This document shows, in pieces, positions 8,239 through 16,237 of a stretch of 64,000 bases of DNA. The position numbers were made by a program, and so were the translations under genes. The notes under the pieces were generated by a model. It saw only the letters and a program-made list of their open reading frames with translations, ran no database searches and had not been told where the DNA came from. The first letter of the stretch is position 1, and every line of letters begins with the position of its first letter. Source of the stretch: Nocardia iowensis (GTDB taxonomy: Bacteria > Actinomycetota > Actinomycetes > Mycobacteriales > Mycobacteriaceae); assembly GCF_019222765.1 (NCBI RefSeq), contig NZ_CP078145.1, positions 1,860,001-1,924,000 on the forward strand, given 5' to 3'.

Positions 8239-9546
8239 GTGGTAGCTCGATCAGTGGTAACTCTCGGCGTTTCCACCGAACGTGGCGCCGTGCACGCGGT
8301 AGCTTTCGCCGATACCGGCGCCCGGCTACCCGAGCGCGTGCTGCTGCATCGGGTGAAACGGACGGTCGGTGACAGCAAGGCGGATTTGGCGGAAGCGGTC
8401 GAGACGGCGATGGACGAGCTCGCCGCCGAACTCGGCCGGGACCAGGAGATCGCGGGCGCCGCGGTCACCTACCGGGATGCCGCCGAGCGGCGCGCCATCG
8501 TCACCCGCCTGGCGTCCGGACGGTGGCACATGGCCTCGCTCGTTTCGTCCAAATCGGCCCACCTCAGTGTGGCCGGGATGATGACCTGGCTCGACGAATT
8601 CGACGACCTATTGGTCTGCGAGGTGGTGCCCGGGTATCAGGCGTTCACGCTGATCGACGGCGATCGCCGCCGGATTCTCGCCTCGATGAGTCAGGCGGGC
8701 GGCACGACGGCGGAGTCGATGGGCGCCGCGGTGACGGCGGCCTGGGATCAGTTCGAGGCCGCGGCGGTCCGGCCGGACGCGGTGGTGCTGATCGGCTCGG
8801 CCGCGGGCAAACCCGCGGTCGTCGCGGCCGTGGACGGCTTCGGCGCGCCGGTGATCCCGTGCAAGACCGCGGCTGCCGCCTCGGCGGCCGGTGCGGCGCT
8901 GTACGCGATGGCCGACATCGACGGCATCGGTGCGACCGAGGAACGGGTGCGGCGGGTGCGCAGCGGGGCCGCGGTGTTCGCGGCGGCCAGCGTGCTGGCG
9001 GGCGGGTTGGTGGTCGGTGGCGTCTACGCGGCGGGTGGTTCGTCGCGGATCACTCCTGGCGCGATCGTCAAGGACGCGCACGTCACCGCGGAGTCCAAGG
9101 TCGTCCGCAATGACGCCGCTGCCGCGGGCAAGCCGACCGAGGTTCGGGTCGAGACCGATTCGCACGCTGCCGAAGGCCCGATGGTGGACCGGGTGGTTCC
9201 GGTCGCTGTTCCGGTGGACGACATCTCGGTCGTCACGATCGATCCCGTCATCTCGAGTCCGCAGTACTCGGTCCAGCGGTGGGGTAGTGGTCCGCAGGAT
9301 CGGCCGGAGGCATCGGTACCCACGGAGCCGGCACACGAGGCCGAGGCGGGTGCCGCGGCACCGCCGCTGACGTCGGGATCGGGCGTTCCGGCGTCCACCA
9401 ACAAGGTCGGCGCCCCGAATGCGGCGCTGCTCTTCCCCGGTGAGCAGCCGCCGCCCGCGGCCTTCACCCCCGAGTCGTACCACTGGTGGGACAACCACTT
9501 CCGGATGATGTTGCAGTGGGCCGCGCAGCAGATCATGCCCACCTGA
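8239..9546 (+). CDS. Actinobacterial protein with one membrane segment (DUF7159-like N-terminus)
   Basis: A 435-aa protein. The N-terminal 230 residues begin VVTLGVSTERGAVHAVAFAD, resembling an actin-fold-like domain common in mycobacterial and nocardial envelope-associated proteins. One hydrophobic helix follows (AAVFAAASVLAGGLVVGGVYAAG, about residues 255-277). The remaining 155 residues are Pro/Ala-rich and probably extracytoplasmic, ending in a Trp-rich YHWWDNHF segment. GTG 8239 is chosen because AGGAAGG lies 8 nt upstream; an earlier in-frame ATG at 8170 would add a basic unconserved tail. Exact function is unknown. A terminator hairpin follows the stop. Confidence 0.7.
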   Translation: MVARSVVTLGVSTERGAVHAVAFADTGARLPERVLLHRVKRTVGDSKADLAEAVETAMDELAAELGRDQEIAGAAVTYRDAAERRAIVTRLASGRWHMASLVSSKSAHLSVAGMMTWLDEFDDLLVCEVVPGYQAFTLIDGDRRRILASMSQAGGTTAESMGAAVTAAWDQFEAAAVRPDAVVLIGSAAGKPAVVAAVDGFGAPVIPCKTAAAASAAGAALYAMADIDGIGATEERVRRVRSGAAVFAAASVLAGGLVVGGVYAAGGSSRITPGAIVKDAHVTAESKVVRNDAAAAGKPTEVRVETDSHAAEGPMVDRVVPVAVPVDDISVVTIDPVISSPQYSVQRWGSGPQDRPEASVPTEPAHEAEAGAAAPPLTSGSGVPASTNKVGAPNAALLFPGEQPPPAAFTPESYHWWDNHFRMMLQWAAQQIMPT

Positions 9547-9562
9547 ACGGAACACCCCAATG

Positions 9563-9604
9563 ATGAAAAGGGTCCGGCGCCCATATGACACCGGACCTTT
9601 CATC
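9563..9604. terminator. Bidirectional terminator hairpin
   Basis: An inverted repeat sits between two convergent genes: GATGAAAAGGGTCCGG on the left pairs with CCGGACCTTTCATC on the right, with two single-base bulges and a loop of about 13 bases. A/T-rich arms at the base supply a short T run for either strand. It lies 17 nt after the 8239-9546 stop and 7 nt after the end of the permease gene. Confidence 0.65.
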
Positions 9605-9610
9605 GTGGGC

Positions 9611-10384
9611 TCAGCGTGCGGTGCGGCGCCGGAACAGGGCACCTGCGGCGAGATACCCCACCAGCGCGATCCCCGCGCACCACAGCACCGCCAGCAACGC
9701 GCTGTTCCCGATCGGCGTGCCCATGAGCAGACCGCGCATGGTCTCGATCACCGGAGTGACCGGCTGGTTCTCCGCGAACCAGTGCAGCGCGGTCGGCATT
9801 GAATGCGGCGGCACGAACGCGCTGCTCACATACGGCAGGAACATGAAGAAGAAGCTGAATCCGTTGGCGGCCTCCGGATTCCTCGCGAGCATTCCGAAGG
9901 CGGCCGCGAGCCAAGAGAGGGCGAGCACGAACATCGCGATGATGCCGTAGGCGGCGAGCCAGCGCAGCGGGTCGCCGGTCGGCCGGAACCCGACCGCGAC
10001 GGCCACCAGGATCACCAGGGTGGTGGTGATCAGATTGCGCAGCACACTCTCCACGACATGCCCGGTCAGCACCGATGAGCGGGCAATGGCCATGGTGCGG
10101 AACCGATCGATGATGCCGTTGGACAGGTCGGTCGACAAGCTCACCGCCGTTGTCGCCGAACCGAATCCGGCGCACAGCAGGATGATGCCGGGCACGACGT
10201 AGTCGATGTAGGCGCCGCCGACGTTCATCGCGCCGCCGAACACGTAGGTGAACATCAACAGGATCATCATCGGCAACGCGACGGTCATGATCATCGTGTC
10301 CGGACTGCGCAGGGTATGGCGAAGATTGCGGCTCAGCATGGTGGCCGAGTCCTGCACGGCCAGTCGCGTACTCATGATGGTCAC
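9611..10384 (-). CDS. ABC-2 type exporter permease (DrrB-like)
   Basis: A 257-aa integral membrane protein of the ABC-2 family. It shows about six hydrophobic segments (for example ILLMFTYVFGGAMNVGGAYI near the N-terminus and LTTTLVILVAVAVGFRPTGD in the middle) and the family pattern FFFMFLPYVSSAFVPPHSMP followed by HWFAENQPVTPVIETMRGLL, typical of DrrB/NodJ permeases. Its start overlaps the end of the ATPase gene by 4 nt (10381-10384), so the two subunits are coupled. Together they should export a lipophilic drug or metabolite. Expression is likely controlled by the divergent TetR. Confidence 0.9.
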   Translation of the reverse strand: MTIMSTRLAVQDSATMLSRNLRHTLRSPDTMIMTVALPMMILLMFTYVFGGAMNVGGAYIDYVVPGIILLCAGFGSATTAVSLSTDLSNGIIDRFRTMAIARSSVLTGHVVESVLRNLITTTLVILVAVAVGFRPTGDPLRWLAAYGIIAMFVLALSWLAAAFGMLARNPEAANGFSFFFMFLPYVSSAFVPPHSMPTALHWFAENQPVTPVIETMRGLLMGTPIGNSALLAVLWCAGIALVGYLAAGALFRRRTAR

Positions 10385-11337
10385 AGTGCTGCCGCCTGCT
10401 GCGTGGTTGGGTGCCCGGTGAGTGCGAAGAACACGTCATCGAGGTCCGGGGTGTGGATGGCGAGTTGGTCGATGGTGATCGCCTGGTCGTCGAATTGATC
10501 CAGTAGTCGTTTGAGGTCACCGACACTGCCGTCCGACGGAACCTGCAACTCCAACTGCTCGGGGTCGATCTCCGCGCCGGGAACAGCCAGTGCCGCCGCG
10601 GCCAGCGCCTGCTGGTCGGCGAATCGCAATTGGATGTGGCCGCCGGGCGCGAGCTGCTTCAAGTCACCCGGCGTACCCGCGGCGACGATCCTGCCGTTGT
10701 GCAGCACCGCGATTCGATCGGCGAGCTGATCGGCCTCCTCCAGATACTGCGTGGTGAGGAAGATCGTCACACCGCTCGCCACCAGGTTCCGGATCACCTG
10801 CCAGAGTTCACGGCGGCTGCGCGGATCGAGTCCCGTGGTCGGCTCGTCGAGGAAGATGATTCGTGGCTCGCCCATCAGGCTCATGGCCAGATCGAGCCGT
10901 CGGCGCATGCCCCCGGAATAGGTCGCGACCCGGGCGTCGGCGGCATCGGTGAGCTCGAATCGGTCCAGCAGATCGGCGGTTCGGCGGGCGATCTCCGGCT
11001 TGTCCAGATGCAGTAGCCGACCCATCAGCCGCAGGTTTTCCGCACCGGTCAGCACGTCGTCCACCGCGGAGTACTGGCCGGTGACGCCGATGAGGCGGCG
11101 CACGGTGTCGGGTTCGTGCGCGAGATCGTGCCCGGCGATCCGGATCTCGCCGCTGTCGGCGCCGGTCAACGTCGCCAGGATGCGCACCATGGTCGTCTTG
11201 CCCGCCCCATTCGGGCCGAGTAGCGAAAAGACGGTTCCCGCTGCGACTTCCAGGTCGATGCCGGCCAGCACCGTCCGATCGCCGAAGGCTTTCGTCAACC
11301 CGCTGATACTGACGGCGGGCGTGGATGGGACTGTCAT
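10381..11337 (-). CDS. ABC exporter ATP-binding subunit (DrrA-like)
   Basis: A 318-aa nucleotide-binding subunit. The Walker A motif GPNGAGKTT is at about 41-49, the signature is YSGGM, Walker B is IIFLDEPTTGLDP, and the H-loop region reads LTTQYLEEADQLADRI (Gln-Tyr where many relatives have His). The C-terminal 100 residues match the DrrA-type extension that follows the core fold. It is the first gene of the exporter operon and starts about 16 nt from a large dyad operator shared with the divergent TetR gene. Daunorubicin-type resistance is the family archetype; the substrate here is unknown. Confidence 0.93.
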   Translation of the reverse strand: MTVPSTPAVSISGLTKAFGDRTVLAGIDLEVAAGTVFSLLGPNGAGKTTMVRILATLTGADSGEIRIAGHDLAHEPDTVRRLIGVTGQYSAVDDVLTGAENLRLMGRLLHLDKPEIARRTADLLDRFELTDAADARVATYSGGMRRRLDLAMSLMGEPRIIFLDEPTTGLDPRSRRELWQVIRNLVASGVTIFLTTQYLEEADQLADRIAVLHNGRIVAAGTPGDLKQLAPGGHIQLRFADQQALAAAALAVPGAEIDPEQLELQVPSDGSVGDLKRLLDQFDDQAITIDQLAIHTPDLDDVFFALTGHPTTQQAAAL

Positions 11338-11352
11338 CGAGTTCCTCGAATC

Positions 11353-11397
11353 AAAACTGTGTATGGCTTAAACTTTGTTTAGACGGTACACAGTTTT
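11353..11397. promoter_or_regulatory. Large nested dyad operator of drrAB/tetR
   Basis: The arms AAAACTGTGTA (11353-11363) and TACACAGTTTT (11387-11397) are perfect inverted repeats. An inner pair TAAAC (11369-11373) and GTTTA (11377-11381) shares the same centre at 11375. The 45-bp element lies 15 nt upstream of the exporter ATPase start and 45 nt upstream of the divergent TetR start. It is the expected binding site for that TetR, covering both promoters. Confidence 0.8.
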
Positions 11398-11442
11398 TGG
11401 CACGAGGAGCAAGAGGGGATCGAAAAGAAGGGTTCGACACTG

Positions 11443-12183
11443 ATGGAAACGCCGGAAACCGGCGCTGAGGCGCTGGCCAAGTCCTTCGCTGTGCTGTGGG
11501 GGATGGACCAGCCGGGAACTCGCGGGCCGAAGCGCGGACTGAGTCTCGATCAGGTCGTCGACGCGGCGATCGAGGTGGCCGACGCCGAAGGGTCCGCCGC
11601 ACTGTCGATGAGCCGGGTCGCCAAGCACCTCGGCTTCACCACGATGTCGCTCTACCGGTATGTGGACAGCAAGGACACGCTGCTCGCCCTGGTGTCGGAT
11701 CGGGCGCTCGGGTTGCCGCCGGAGCTACCGGTCGGCGTCGACTGGCGGACCGGGATCGAGGCGTGGGCGTGGGCGGTGGCCGCGGCGATCAAGCGGCACC
11801 CGTGGTTCCTGGAACTGCCCTTGGCCACGCCGCCGGTGGGGCCGTGCAACATGGCCTGGCTGGACGCCGGGCTGGCAATGTTCGCGGAAACGCCCATCCC
11901 CGAGTCGACCAAACTGCAACTCGTGATGAACATTTCGCTCTACCTGATCGGGCGGATGCGGGTGGCCAGGGAGGTGGCGACCGGCGACGACAACGACGAG
12001 TACCCGACCCTGTTGAGCCGGGTACTCGATCCGCAGCGCTTCCCGGCGCTGACCCGCGCACTCGCCGGACAGGCCTTCGACGAGACCGAAACGGACTGGG
12101 AAGACGTCGATGTGCGGTTCGGCCTGGATCGGCTGCTGGACGGATACGAGCAGTTCATCCGCTCGTACGAGCAGCGGTCCTAG
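11443..12183 (+). CDS. TetR-family regulator (TetR_C class), exporter repressor
   Basis: A 246-aa protein. Near residue 24 begins RGPKRGLSLDQVVDAAIEVA, then AALSMSRVAKHLGFTTMSLY and RYVDSKDTLL make up the HTH. The C-terminal domain resembles the TetR_C_1 fold of tetracycline-repressor relatives. It is transcribed away from the drrAB-like operon across the 45-bp dyad, so it probably represses the exporter and itself until a ligand binds. The ATG at 11443 is the first in-frame start. Its stop codon overlaps the stop of bcp by 4 nt (CTAG at 12180-12183). Confidence 0.9.
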   Translation: METPETGAEALAKSFAVLWGMDQPGTRGPKRGLSLDQVVDAAIEVADAEGSAALSMSRVAKHLGFTTMSLYRYVDSKDTLLALVSDRALGLPPELPVGVDWRTGIEAWAWAVAAAIKRHPWFLELPLATPPVGPCNMAWLDAGLAMFAETPIPESTKLQLVMNISLYLIGRMRVAREVATGDDNDEYPTLLSRVLDPQRFPALTRALAGQAFDETETDWEDVDVRFGLDRLLDGYEQFIRSYEQRS

Positions 12184-12653
12184 ACCGAGAGGTCACGGCG
12201 CAGCTTGGCGACGTGGCCGGTGGCGCGCACGTTGTACTGGGCGACCGCGATCTTGCCTTCCTCATCGACCAGGAAGGTGGAGCGGATGACCCCGGTGACG
12301 GTCTTGCCGTACATGGTCTTCTCGCCGAAGGCGCCCCAGGCGGTGAGCACCTTCTTGTCCGGATCCGACAGCAGCGGAAAGGTGAGCTGCTCGGCGTCGC
12401 GGAACTTGGCCAGCTTCGCGGGCTTGTCCGGCGAGATGCCGAGGACATCGATGCCCGCACCGTCCAGGTCGGCGAGGTTGTCGCGGAAATCGCAGGCCTC
12501 TTTGGTGCAGCCAGGGGTGCTCGCGGCCGGGTAGAAGTAGACGATCACCTTGCGGCCGCGATAGTCGGCGAGCGACACGTCCTTGCCGTCGGCGTCGGGC
12601 AGCGTGAAATCGGGGGCGGTGTCGCCGGGGGAGAGTCGTTGGTTGTCGGTCAC
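12180..12653 (-). CDS. bcp: Thioredoxin-dependent thiol peroxidase (peroxiredoxin Bcp/PrxQ)
   Basis: A 157-aa enzyme that reduces peroxides with a Cys thiolate. It shows the PrxQ motif FYPAASTPGCTKEACDF, with peroxidatic Cys in the TPGCT segment and a resolving Cys five residues later. Other motifs are LPDADGKDVSLADYRGRKVI near the N-terminus and GVIRSTFLVDEEGKI near the C-terminus. GTG 12653 gives the standard 157-residue length, with AGGA immediately upstream. GTG 12683 would add ten residues and cannot be excluded. Position near acpS and a DUF3618 gene matches the mycobacterial arrangement. Confidence 0.93.
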   Translation of the reverse strand: MTDNQRLSPGDTAPDFTLPDADGKDVSLADYRGRKVIVYFYPAASTPGCTKEACDFRDNLADLDGAGIDVLGISPDKPAKLAKFRDAEQLTFPLLSDPDKKVLTAWGAFGEKTMYGKTVTGVIRSTFLVDEEGKIAVAQYNVRATGHVAKLRRDLSV

Positions 12654-12897
12654 GTCCTGCACGGTAACCGAAGGCTCGGACACGGTGCCGCCGGACGGAA
12701 CGACACTGTATGGACCGACAGGCCGACCCCGCGCACAGCCCCGGAGCACTGTAAGGACCGACAGAACACCGCGCGCCCGGGGACGAACTCGCGCGGACCG
12801 ATAGACTCGGCCGGGAGCTGAGGGTGACCCCGCGAAGGCCGAGGACGCACCGCGATTCGAGCCCTGGCGCGGCACATCAAACACAGGAGGCCTGAAC

Positions 12898-13119
12898 GTG
12901 GCGAAGGATACCGAGCGGATCGAGCAGGAGATCGAGGCCGCGCGCACGCGGCTGGCGAGCACGCTCGACGAACTCGCGGTGCGCGCGGATCCGCAGCGGA
13001 TCGCGAGCGACAGCAAGCAGATCGTGCTGCGGAAGCTGAACGAGCCCAAGGTGAAGTACAGCCTGATCGGCGCGGCCGCCCTGGTTGTCGGGCTGGTGCT
13101 GCTCAAGATCTTCCGCTGA
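12898..13119 (+). CDS. DUF3618 small membrane-anchored protein
   Basis: A 73-aa protein. Residues 1-50 are a charged amphipathic helix (DTERIEQEIEAARTRLASTL), and residues 55-72 form one membrane helix (YSLIGAAALVVGLVLLKIF). This is the DUF3618 layout. CAGGAGG lies 7 nt before the GTG start. It is divergent from bcp across about 240 bases, as in mycobacteria. Function is not established; a membrane-adaptor role is plausible. A strong hairpin follows. Confidence 0.88.
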   Translation: MAKDTERIEQEIEAARTRLASTLDELAVRADPQRIASDSKQIVLRKLNEPKVKYSLIGAAALVVGLVLLKIFR

Positions 13120-13150
13120 CCCGCCGTCCGGCCGGAACGAGCCGAAAAAG

Positions 13151-13187
13151 CAGAACACCCGGTGTGCATGTCACACCGGGTGTTCTG
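13151..13187. terminator. Strong bidirectional terminator
   Basis: Perfect 16-bp arms CAGAACACCCGGTGTG (13151-13166) and CACACCGGGTGTTCTG (13172-13187) flank a 5-base loop. On the minus strand the hairpin is followed by CTTTTTCGG, a T tract suited to the excalibur gene that ends at 13200. On the plus strand it closes the DUF3618 gene. Confidence 0.9.
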
Positions 13188-13199
13188 GTTACACGGGTA

Positions 13200-13496
13200 T
13201 CAGACCGTGGGGCAGGCGAACCCGTCGCCGTCCGGGTCCAGGTGCGGGCCGTAGCCCGGTTCTCCACGAAAGAGGGGAGCCCGGTTGGCCCGCTTGGCCT
13301 CTTCGCAGTTGGCGAACGCGCCGCCTGCGGAACCGGTCTGCGACAGACCGGCGGAACCGGTTGCGGCCGAGCCGGTGTCGACGGCGGACGAGCCGGTTCC
13401 TGAGGAACCGGAAGGAGGCTGGGCCAGCGCGGTCGGCGCCGCAAGGAGGGTCAGTCCCGCGACGGCAGCGCTGAGGGTGAGCCGGCGAACGTTCAT
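13200..13496 (-). CDS. Secreted excalibur calcium-binding protein
   Basis: A 98-aa secreted protein. The signal peptide is MNVRRLTLSAAVAGLTLLAA with a likely cut after TALA-Q (about residue 25). A low-complexity Gly/Ser/Thr linker spans about 27-60. The C-terminal excalibur domain runs from ANCEEAKRANRAPLFRGEPG to the calcium loop DPDGDGFAC, with the two conserved Cys. GAGGA sits about 5 nt upstream of the ATG at 13496. It is monocistronic and ends at a strong hairpin. Excalibur domains are usually extracellular and often tied to wall or DNase functions, but the role here is unknown. Confidence 0.9.
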   Translation of the reverse strand: MNVRRLTLSAAVAGLTLLAAPTALAQPPSGSSGTGSSAVDTGSAATGSAGLSQTGSAGGAFANCEEAKRANRAPLFRGEPGYGPHLDPDGDGFACPTV

Positions 13497-13639
13497 GTAT
13501 TCCTCTAGATAGTTGCTGCGGTGGAAAGGCGCCCGACCGGACGCCGCATCCACTGTTGTGACGGCTCGCCCTCTTGTCAACCGCATCGCAGCAGAACTAG
13601 GGCATTAGGGGATGCCCGCAGCGGTCGCGCGCACTCGCC

Positions 13640-14088
13640 CAACCGATGGCCTGCCGAGTGCTCGGCGGGGCGGTTTCCCCAGCGTCCTGCCTGGTAGGCG
13701 TCCATGGCCTGGATGATTTCGGCACGAGTATTCATAACGAAGGGCCCGGATTGGACGACGGGTTCAGCGGATCGGCCGGTCACCGAGCAACAACACACCT
13801 CCAGATTGCTGGCCCGATTGTCTTGCCGCGCATCGGCACTCAAGCTGATCGCCGCGCCGGGGCCGAAGACGGCCAACTGTCCCTCCGGTAGCGGCTTGCG
13901 CTCGGCGCCGACCGTGCCACTGTCGGACAGCAGGTAAGCCATCCGTGAACTGTTGCGGCCATGGCGTTTCCAGCTGTCCGCCGGGGCTGATCGAGGCGTG
14001 CGCGTAGACGATCGGCGGGTAGGTCGAGCCGGAGCTGCCGATGCCGCCGATCGCACCTGCGATGAGCCGGACCAGCGCACCGCCGTCG
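13640..14088 (-). pseudogene. Pirin remnant (C-terminal half, frameshifted)
   Basis: Reading the minus strand, a first segment gives DGGALVRLIAGAIGGIGSSG, then STYPPIVYAHASISPGGQLE. After a frame change near 13935-13945 comes SGTVGAERKPLPEGQLAVFG and then GPFVMNTRAEIIQAMDAYQA. These match consecutive parts of the second cupin half of pirins (quercetinase-like proteins). The N-terminal cupin domain is missing and the two pieces are in different frames, so it is a dead gene. A MarR regulator is divergent from it, a common arrangement for pirins. Confidence 0.75.
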
Positions 14089-14134
14089 CATAGTTGGTGT
14101 CCATGTCAACCAAATACGGCTAGACTTCATCCCC

Positions 14135-14605
14135 ATGGAGTGGCTGAGTGACGAGGAGCAGGCGACGTGGTCGGCCTACATTCGGCTGCGGCAGCGCCTG
14201 GATGCGGCGCTCGCCGCGGGATTGACCAGGGACGGCCTGTCCGCGGCGGACTACGAATTGATGGTCGCCCTGTCGGCGGCGCCGGGTGACTGCCTGCGGG
14301 CCAAGGATCTGGCGGCCGAGGTCTGCTGGGAGAAGAGCAGACTGTCCAAGCACCTGGCCCGGATGGCCGCGCGCGGGCTGGTCGACCGGCAGCCGGTGGC
14401 GGAGGACGCTCGCGGCGTGCTGGTTCAGCTGACGGCGGAGGGCCGCAGGCTGCTCGAGCGCGCCGCACCGAATCACGTGCAGCTGGTCCGTGCGGTGTTC
14501 ATCGACTGCGTTACGCCCGCCGAGGCGCACGCCATTCGGTCGCTAGCGGACAAAGTCGTTGTCGCAGTAGAGGAAGCCGCTCGGAGCCTGGTGCCTGACC
14601 TGTGA
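14135..14605 (+). CDS. MarR-family transcriptional regulator
   Basis: A 156-aa winged-helix regulator. Helices before the wing read TRDGLSAADYELMVALSAAP, the recognition region is LRAKDLAAEVCWEKSRLSKH, and the wing is RGLVDRQPVAEDARGVLVQL. Close upstream there is a short inverted repeat, TTGGT (14094-14098) and ACCAA (14109-14113), which could be its operator, lying between it and the decayed pirin. The former target, the pirin, is no longer functional, so the regulator may be an orphan or control only itself. Confidence 0.88.
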   Translation: MEWLSDEEQATWSAYIRLRQRLDAALAAGLTRDGLSAADYELMVALSAAPGDCLRAKDLAAEVCWEKSRLSKHLARMAARGLVDRQPVAEDARGVLVQLTAEGRRLLERAAPNHVQLVRAVFIDCVTPAEAHAIRSLADKVVVAVEEAARSLVPDL

Positions 14606-14626
14606 CGAGGTTACTTCGGCTTGGTC

Positions 14627-15130
14627 CTAGGTGGGCCTGGGGAACAGTCGGTGCCACCAGCGGGTGGGGGCCGGGTCGGCACGATCCGGTGACGGGGCGG
14701 TGTTCGCGGGTGCCGTCGCGGGCGATCGGCTCGGTCGACGCTCCGCGCGCCACTGCGCGACGACCTCCTCGGTATCGACCGGCGCGACCCGAACATACGG
14801 GCCGTGTGGCAGGCGCAACCACTCGACGATGCGCTTGTTGAGCTCACGCACCGTCTCCCGGACCGCCTGTTCGGAGCTCAGTTCGCGCACGGTCGCCGGT
14901 AGTCGCTCGATATCGCGGCGGAGCAACAGCGACGGCGGCAGTAGGGCGTCGCCGCTGGCTCCTTCTTTCCGGAGGTAGCCCTTCAGCCACCAGTTCTCGT
15001 CATCGCTGCCGCGCGGGATCGGTTTGCCCGCGCCGGGCAGATTCTCGAATTCACCGCGTTCGGTCGCCTCGCGGATCTGCTTATCGATCCACGATTCGAA
15101 GTCCAGATTCGATGGTTTGCGCTCGGTCAT
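14627..15130 (-). CDS. DUF1992 (DnaJ-C28-like conserved domain) protein
   Basis: A 167-aa cytoplasmic protein. Residues 8-80 contain the DUF1992 signature: FESWIDKQIREATERGEFEN, LPGAGKPIPRG and ENWWLKGYLRKEG, the same domain that occurs at the C-terminus of eukaryotic DNAJC28. The last 35 residues are Pro/Ala/Arg-rich and disordered. Molecular function is unknown. It runs toward the MarR gene, with 21 nt between the convergent stops. Confidence 0.88.
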   Translation of the reverse strand: MTERKPSNLDFESWIDKQIREATERGEFENLPGAGKPIPRGSDDENWWLKGYLRKEGASGDALLPPSLLLRRDIERLPATVRELSSEQAVRETVRELNKRIVEWLRLPHGPYVRVAPVDTEEVVAQWRAERRPSRSPATAPANTAPSPDRADPAPTRWWHRLFPRPT

Positions 15131-15221
15131 CGCGTCACCTTTGACGGCGGGTGCATACCACTATTCTATCGAGCGACGTCGGCGTGCTCGCCGAAGCTGC
15201 TGTCCGGCAGGGGGTTCGGCG

Positions 15222-15536
15222 TTACGACCACGGGGTGATCGGTGGCTTCACCCACATCAGCTTCTCGTCGGTGTGCGTGCGCCGGGCCGCGGGATGATCC
15301 GGGTGCCGCGCGGCCCACTCGTCCTTCTCGGCCAGCAACTCCGCCACCGTTACCCAGGTTTCCTTGGTGCTCGGCGGGTTCGTGTCGGCCGCCCTGGCGA
15401 GTTTGCGCCGCACGGTCGCGGGCATCGCCAGCAGCTCGGGTCCGGTGATGCCCAGGTGCCAGACATAGCTCGCGAGGCGCCGGGCCTTCTCGGCGCGGCT
15501 CTTGGCCGCCGCATCGCTGTGCGCGTAATCGGTCAT
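15222..15536 (-). CDS. Small conserved-type hypothetical protein
   Basis: A 104-aa protein I cannot assign. The N-terminal half is a basic helix (DAAAKSRAEKARRLASYVWH), followed by LGITGPELLAMPATVRRKLA with the look of a helical bundle. The C-terminus is proline- and tryptophan-containing. No signal peptide or membrane segment is present. ATG 15536 is the natural start because an upstream extension in the same frame is arginine-rich and unstructured. Coding potential is supported by GC-rich third positions in this frame. Confidence 0.65.
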   Translation of the reverse strand: MTDYAHSDAAAKSRAEKARRLASYVWHLGITGPELLAMPATVRRKLARAADTNPPSTKETWVTVAELLAEKDEWAARHPDHPAARRTHTDEKLMWVKPPITPWS

Positions 15537-15596
15537 CGCGGGAGTCCAAAAGGGTCGGGTGGTGAACGACCCTAGCCGGAAGCGGGGACGTACGCG

Positions 15597-15632
15597 ACGA
15601 CGCCTCCCCGCGGCCGGGCGGGGAGGCGTCGT
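15597..15632. terminator. Hairpin terminator of the SLT-domain gene
   Basis: Perfect 15-bp arms ACGACGCCTCCCCGC (15597-15611) and GCGGGGAGGCGTCGT (15618-15632) flank a loop GGCCGG. It lies 11 nt past the stop of the minus-strand gene ending at 15644. There is no strong T tract, as is common for actinobacterial terminators. Confidence 0.75.
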
Positions 15633-15643
15633 CGGTGCGTGGG

Positions 15644-16237
15644 TCAGTACGCGCTGTTGACGTTGTCCATCGAGCCGTAGTTGTGTGCGGCGTAGTTGCA
15701 CGCGGCGGCGATGTTGGCGACCGGGTCGTAGATGTCCCAGGAGGTGCCCTCGACGTGGTATGCGCGGAAGGTCGGGTCGATCACCTGGAGCAGGCCCTTG
15801 GACGGGATGCCGGCGGCGGCGTTGGAGTCCCACAGGTTGATCGCCTGCGGGTTACCGGTCGACTCGCGCATGATGTTGCGGAAGATGCCGTCGTAGCTGC
15901 CGGGGATGTTGTTGGCCTGCAAGATGTCGAGGGCCTGGCGGATCCAGCCGTCGAGGTTGTCCGGGTAGGCCGGGGCCGGGGCGGGCATGGGCGCCGGGAT
16001 CGGCTCGGCCGCGGGGGCCGGGGCGGGCAGCGGCGCGGGCATGGGCGCGGGCGCGGCCACCGGTGCGGCGGTCTCGTGCTGGTCGGTGACCATGGCGATG
16101 CGAGACGGGACGCTGTCGTCGGCCACCGATACCGCGGAGGAGGCGGCAACGGCTACGACGCCTGCGGCGGCGATCGCGAAGGTCACGCCCTCGCGGAGGG
16201 TCGAGCGGCGGAGCGGGAAAAGGCGTCTGTCAGGCAT
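15644..16237 (-). CDS. Secreted transglycosylase-like (SLT/lysozyme-fold) protein
   Basis: A 197-aa exported protein. The N-terminus has basic residues and a hydrophobic helix (VTFAIAAAGVVAVAASSAVS, about 19-38). A Pro/Ala linker rich in PAPMPAP repeats spans about 55-90, and a lysozyme-like SLT domain follows (about 95-197). FRNIMRESTGNPQAINLWDS contains the catalytic Glu of the family, with GLLQVIDPTFRAYHVEGTSW as the conserved core. It probably cleaves peptidoglycan during wall remodelling, like Rpf-related proteins. A long, hairpin-rich region precedes the start. Confidence 0.88.
   Translation of the reverse strand: MPDRRLFPLRRSTLREGVTFAIAAAGVVAVAASSAVSVADDSVPSRIAMVTDQHETAAPVAAPAPMPAPLPAPAPAAEPIPAPMPAPAPAYPDNLDGWIRQALDILQANNIPGSYDGIFRNIMRESTGNPQAINLWDSNAAAGIPSKGLLQVIDPTFRAYHVEGTSWDIYDPVANIAAACNYAAHNYGSMDNVNSAY

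Noticed and set aside
9611..11337. Part of the diaminopropionate cluster's self-resistance
   Set aside because: It is over 10 kb away, has its own TetR and operator, and core genes lie in between.
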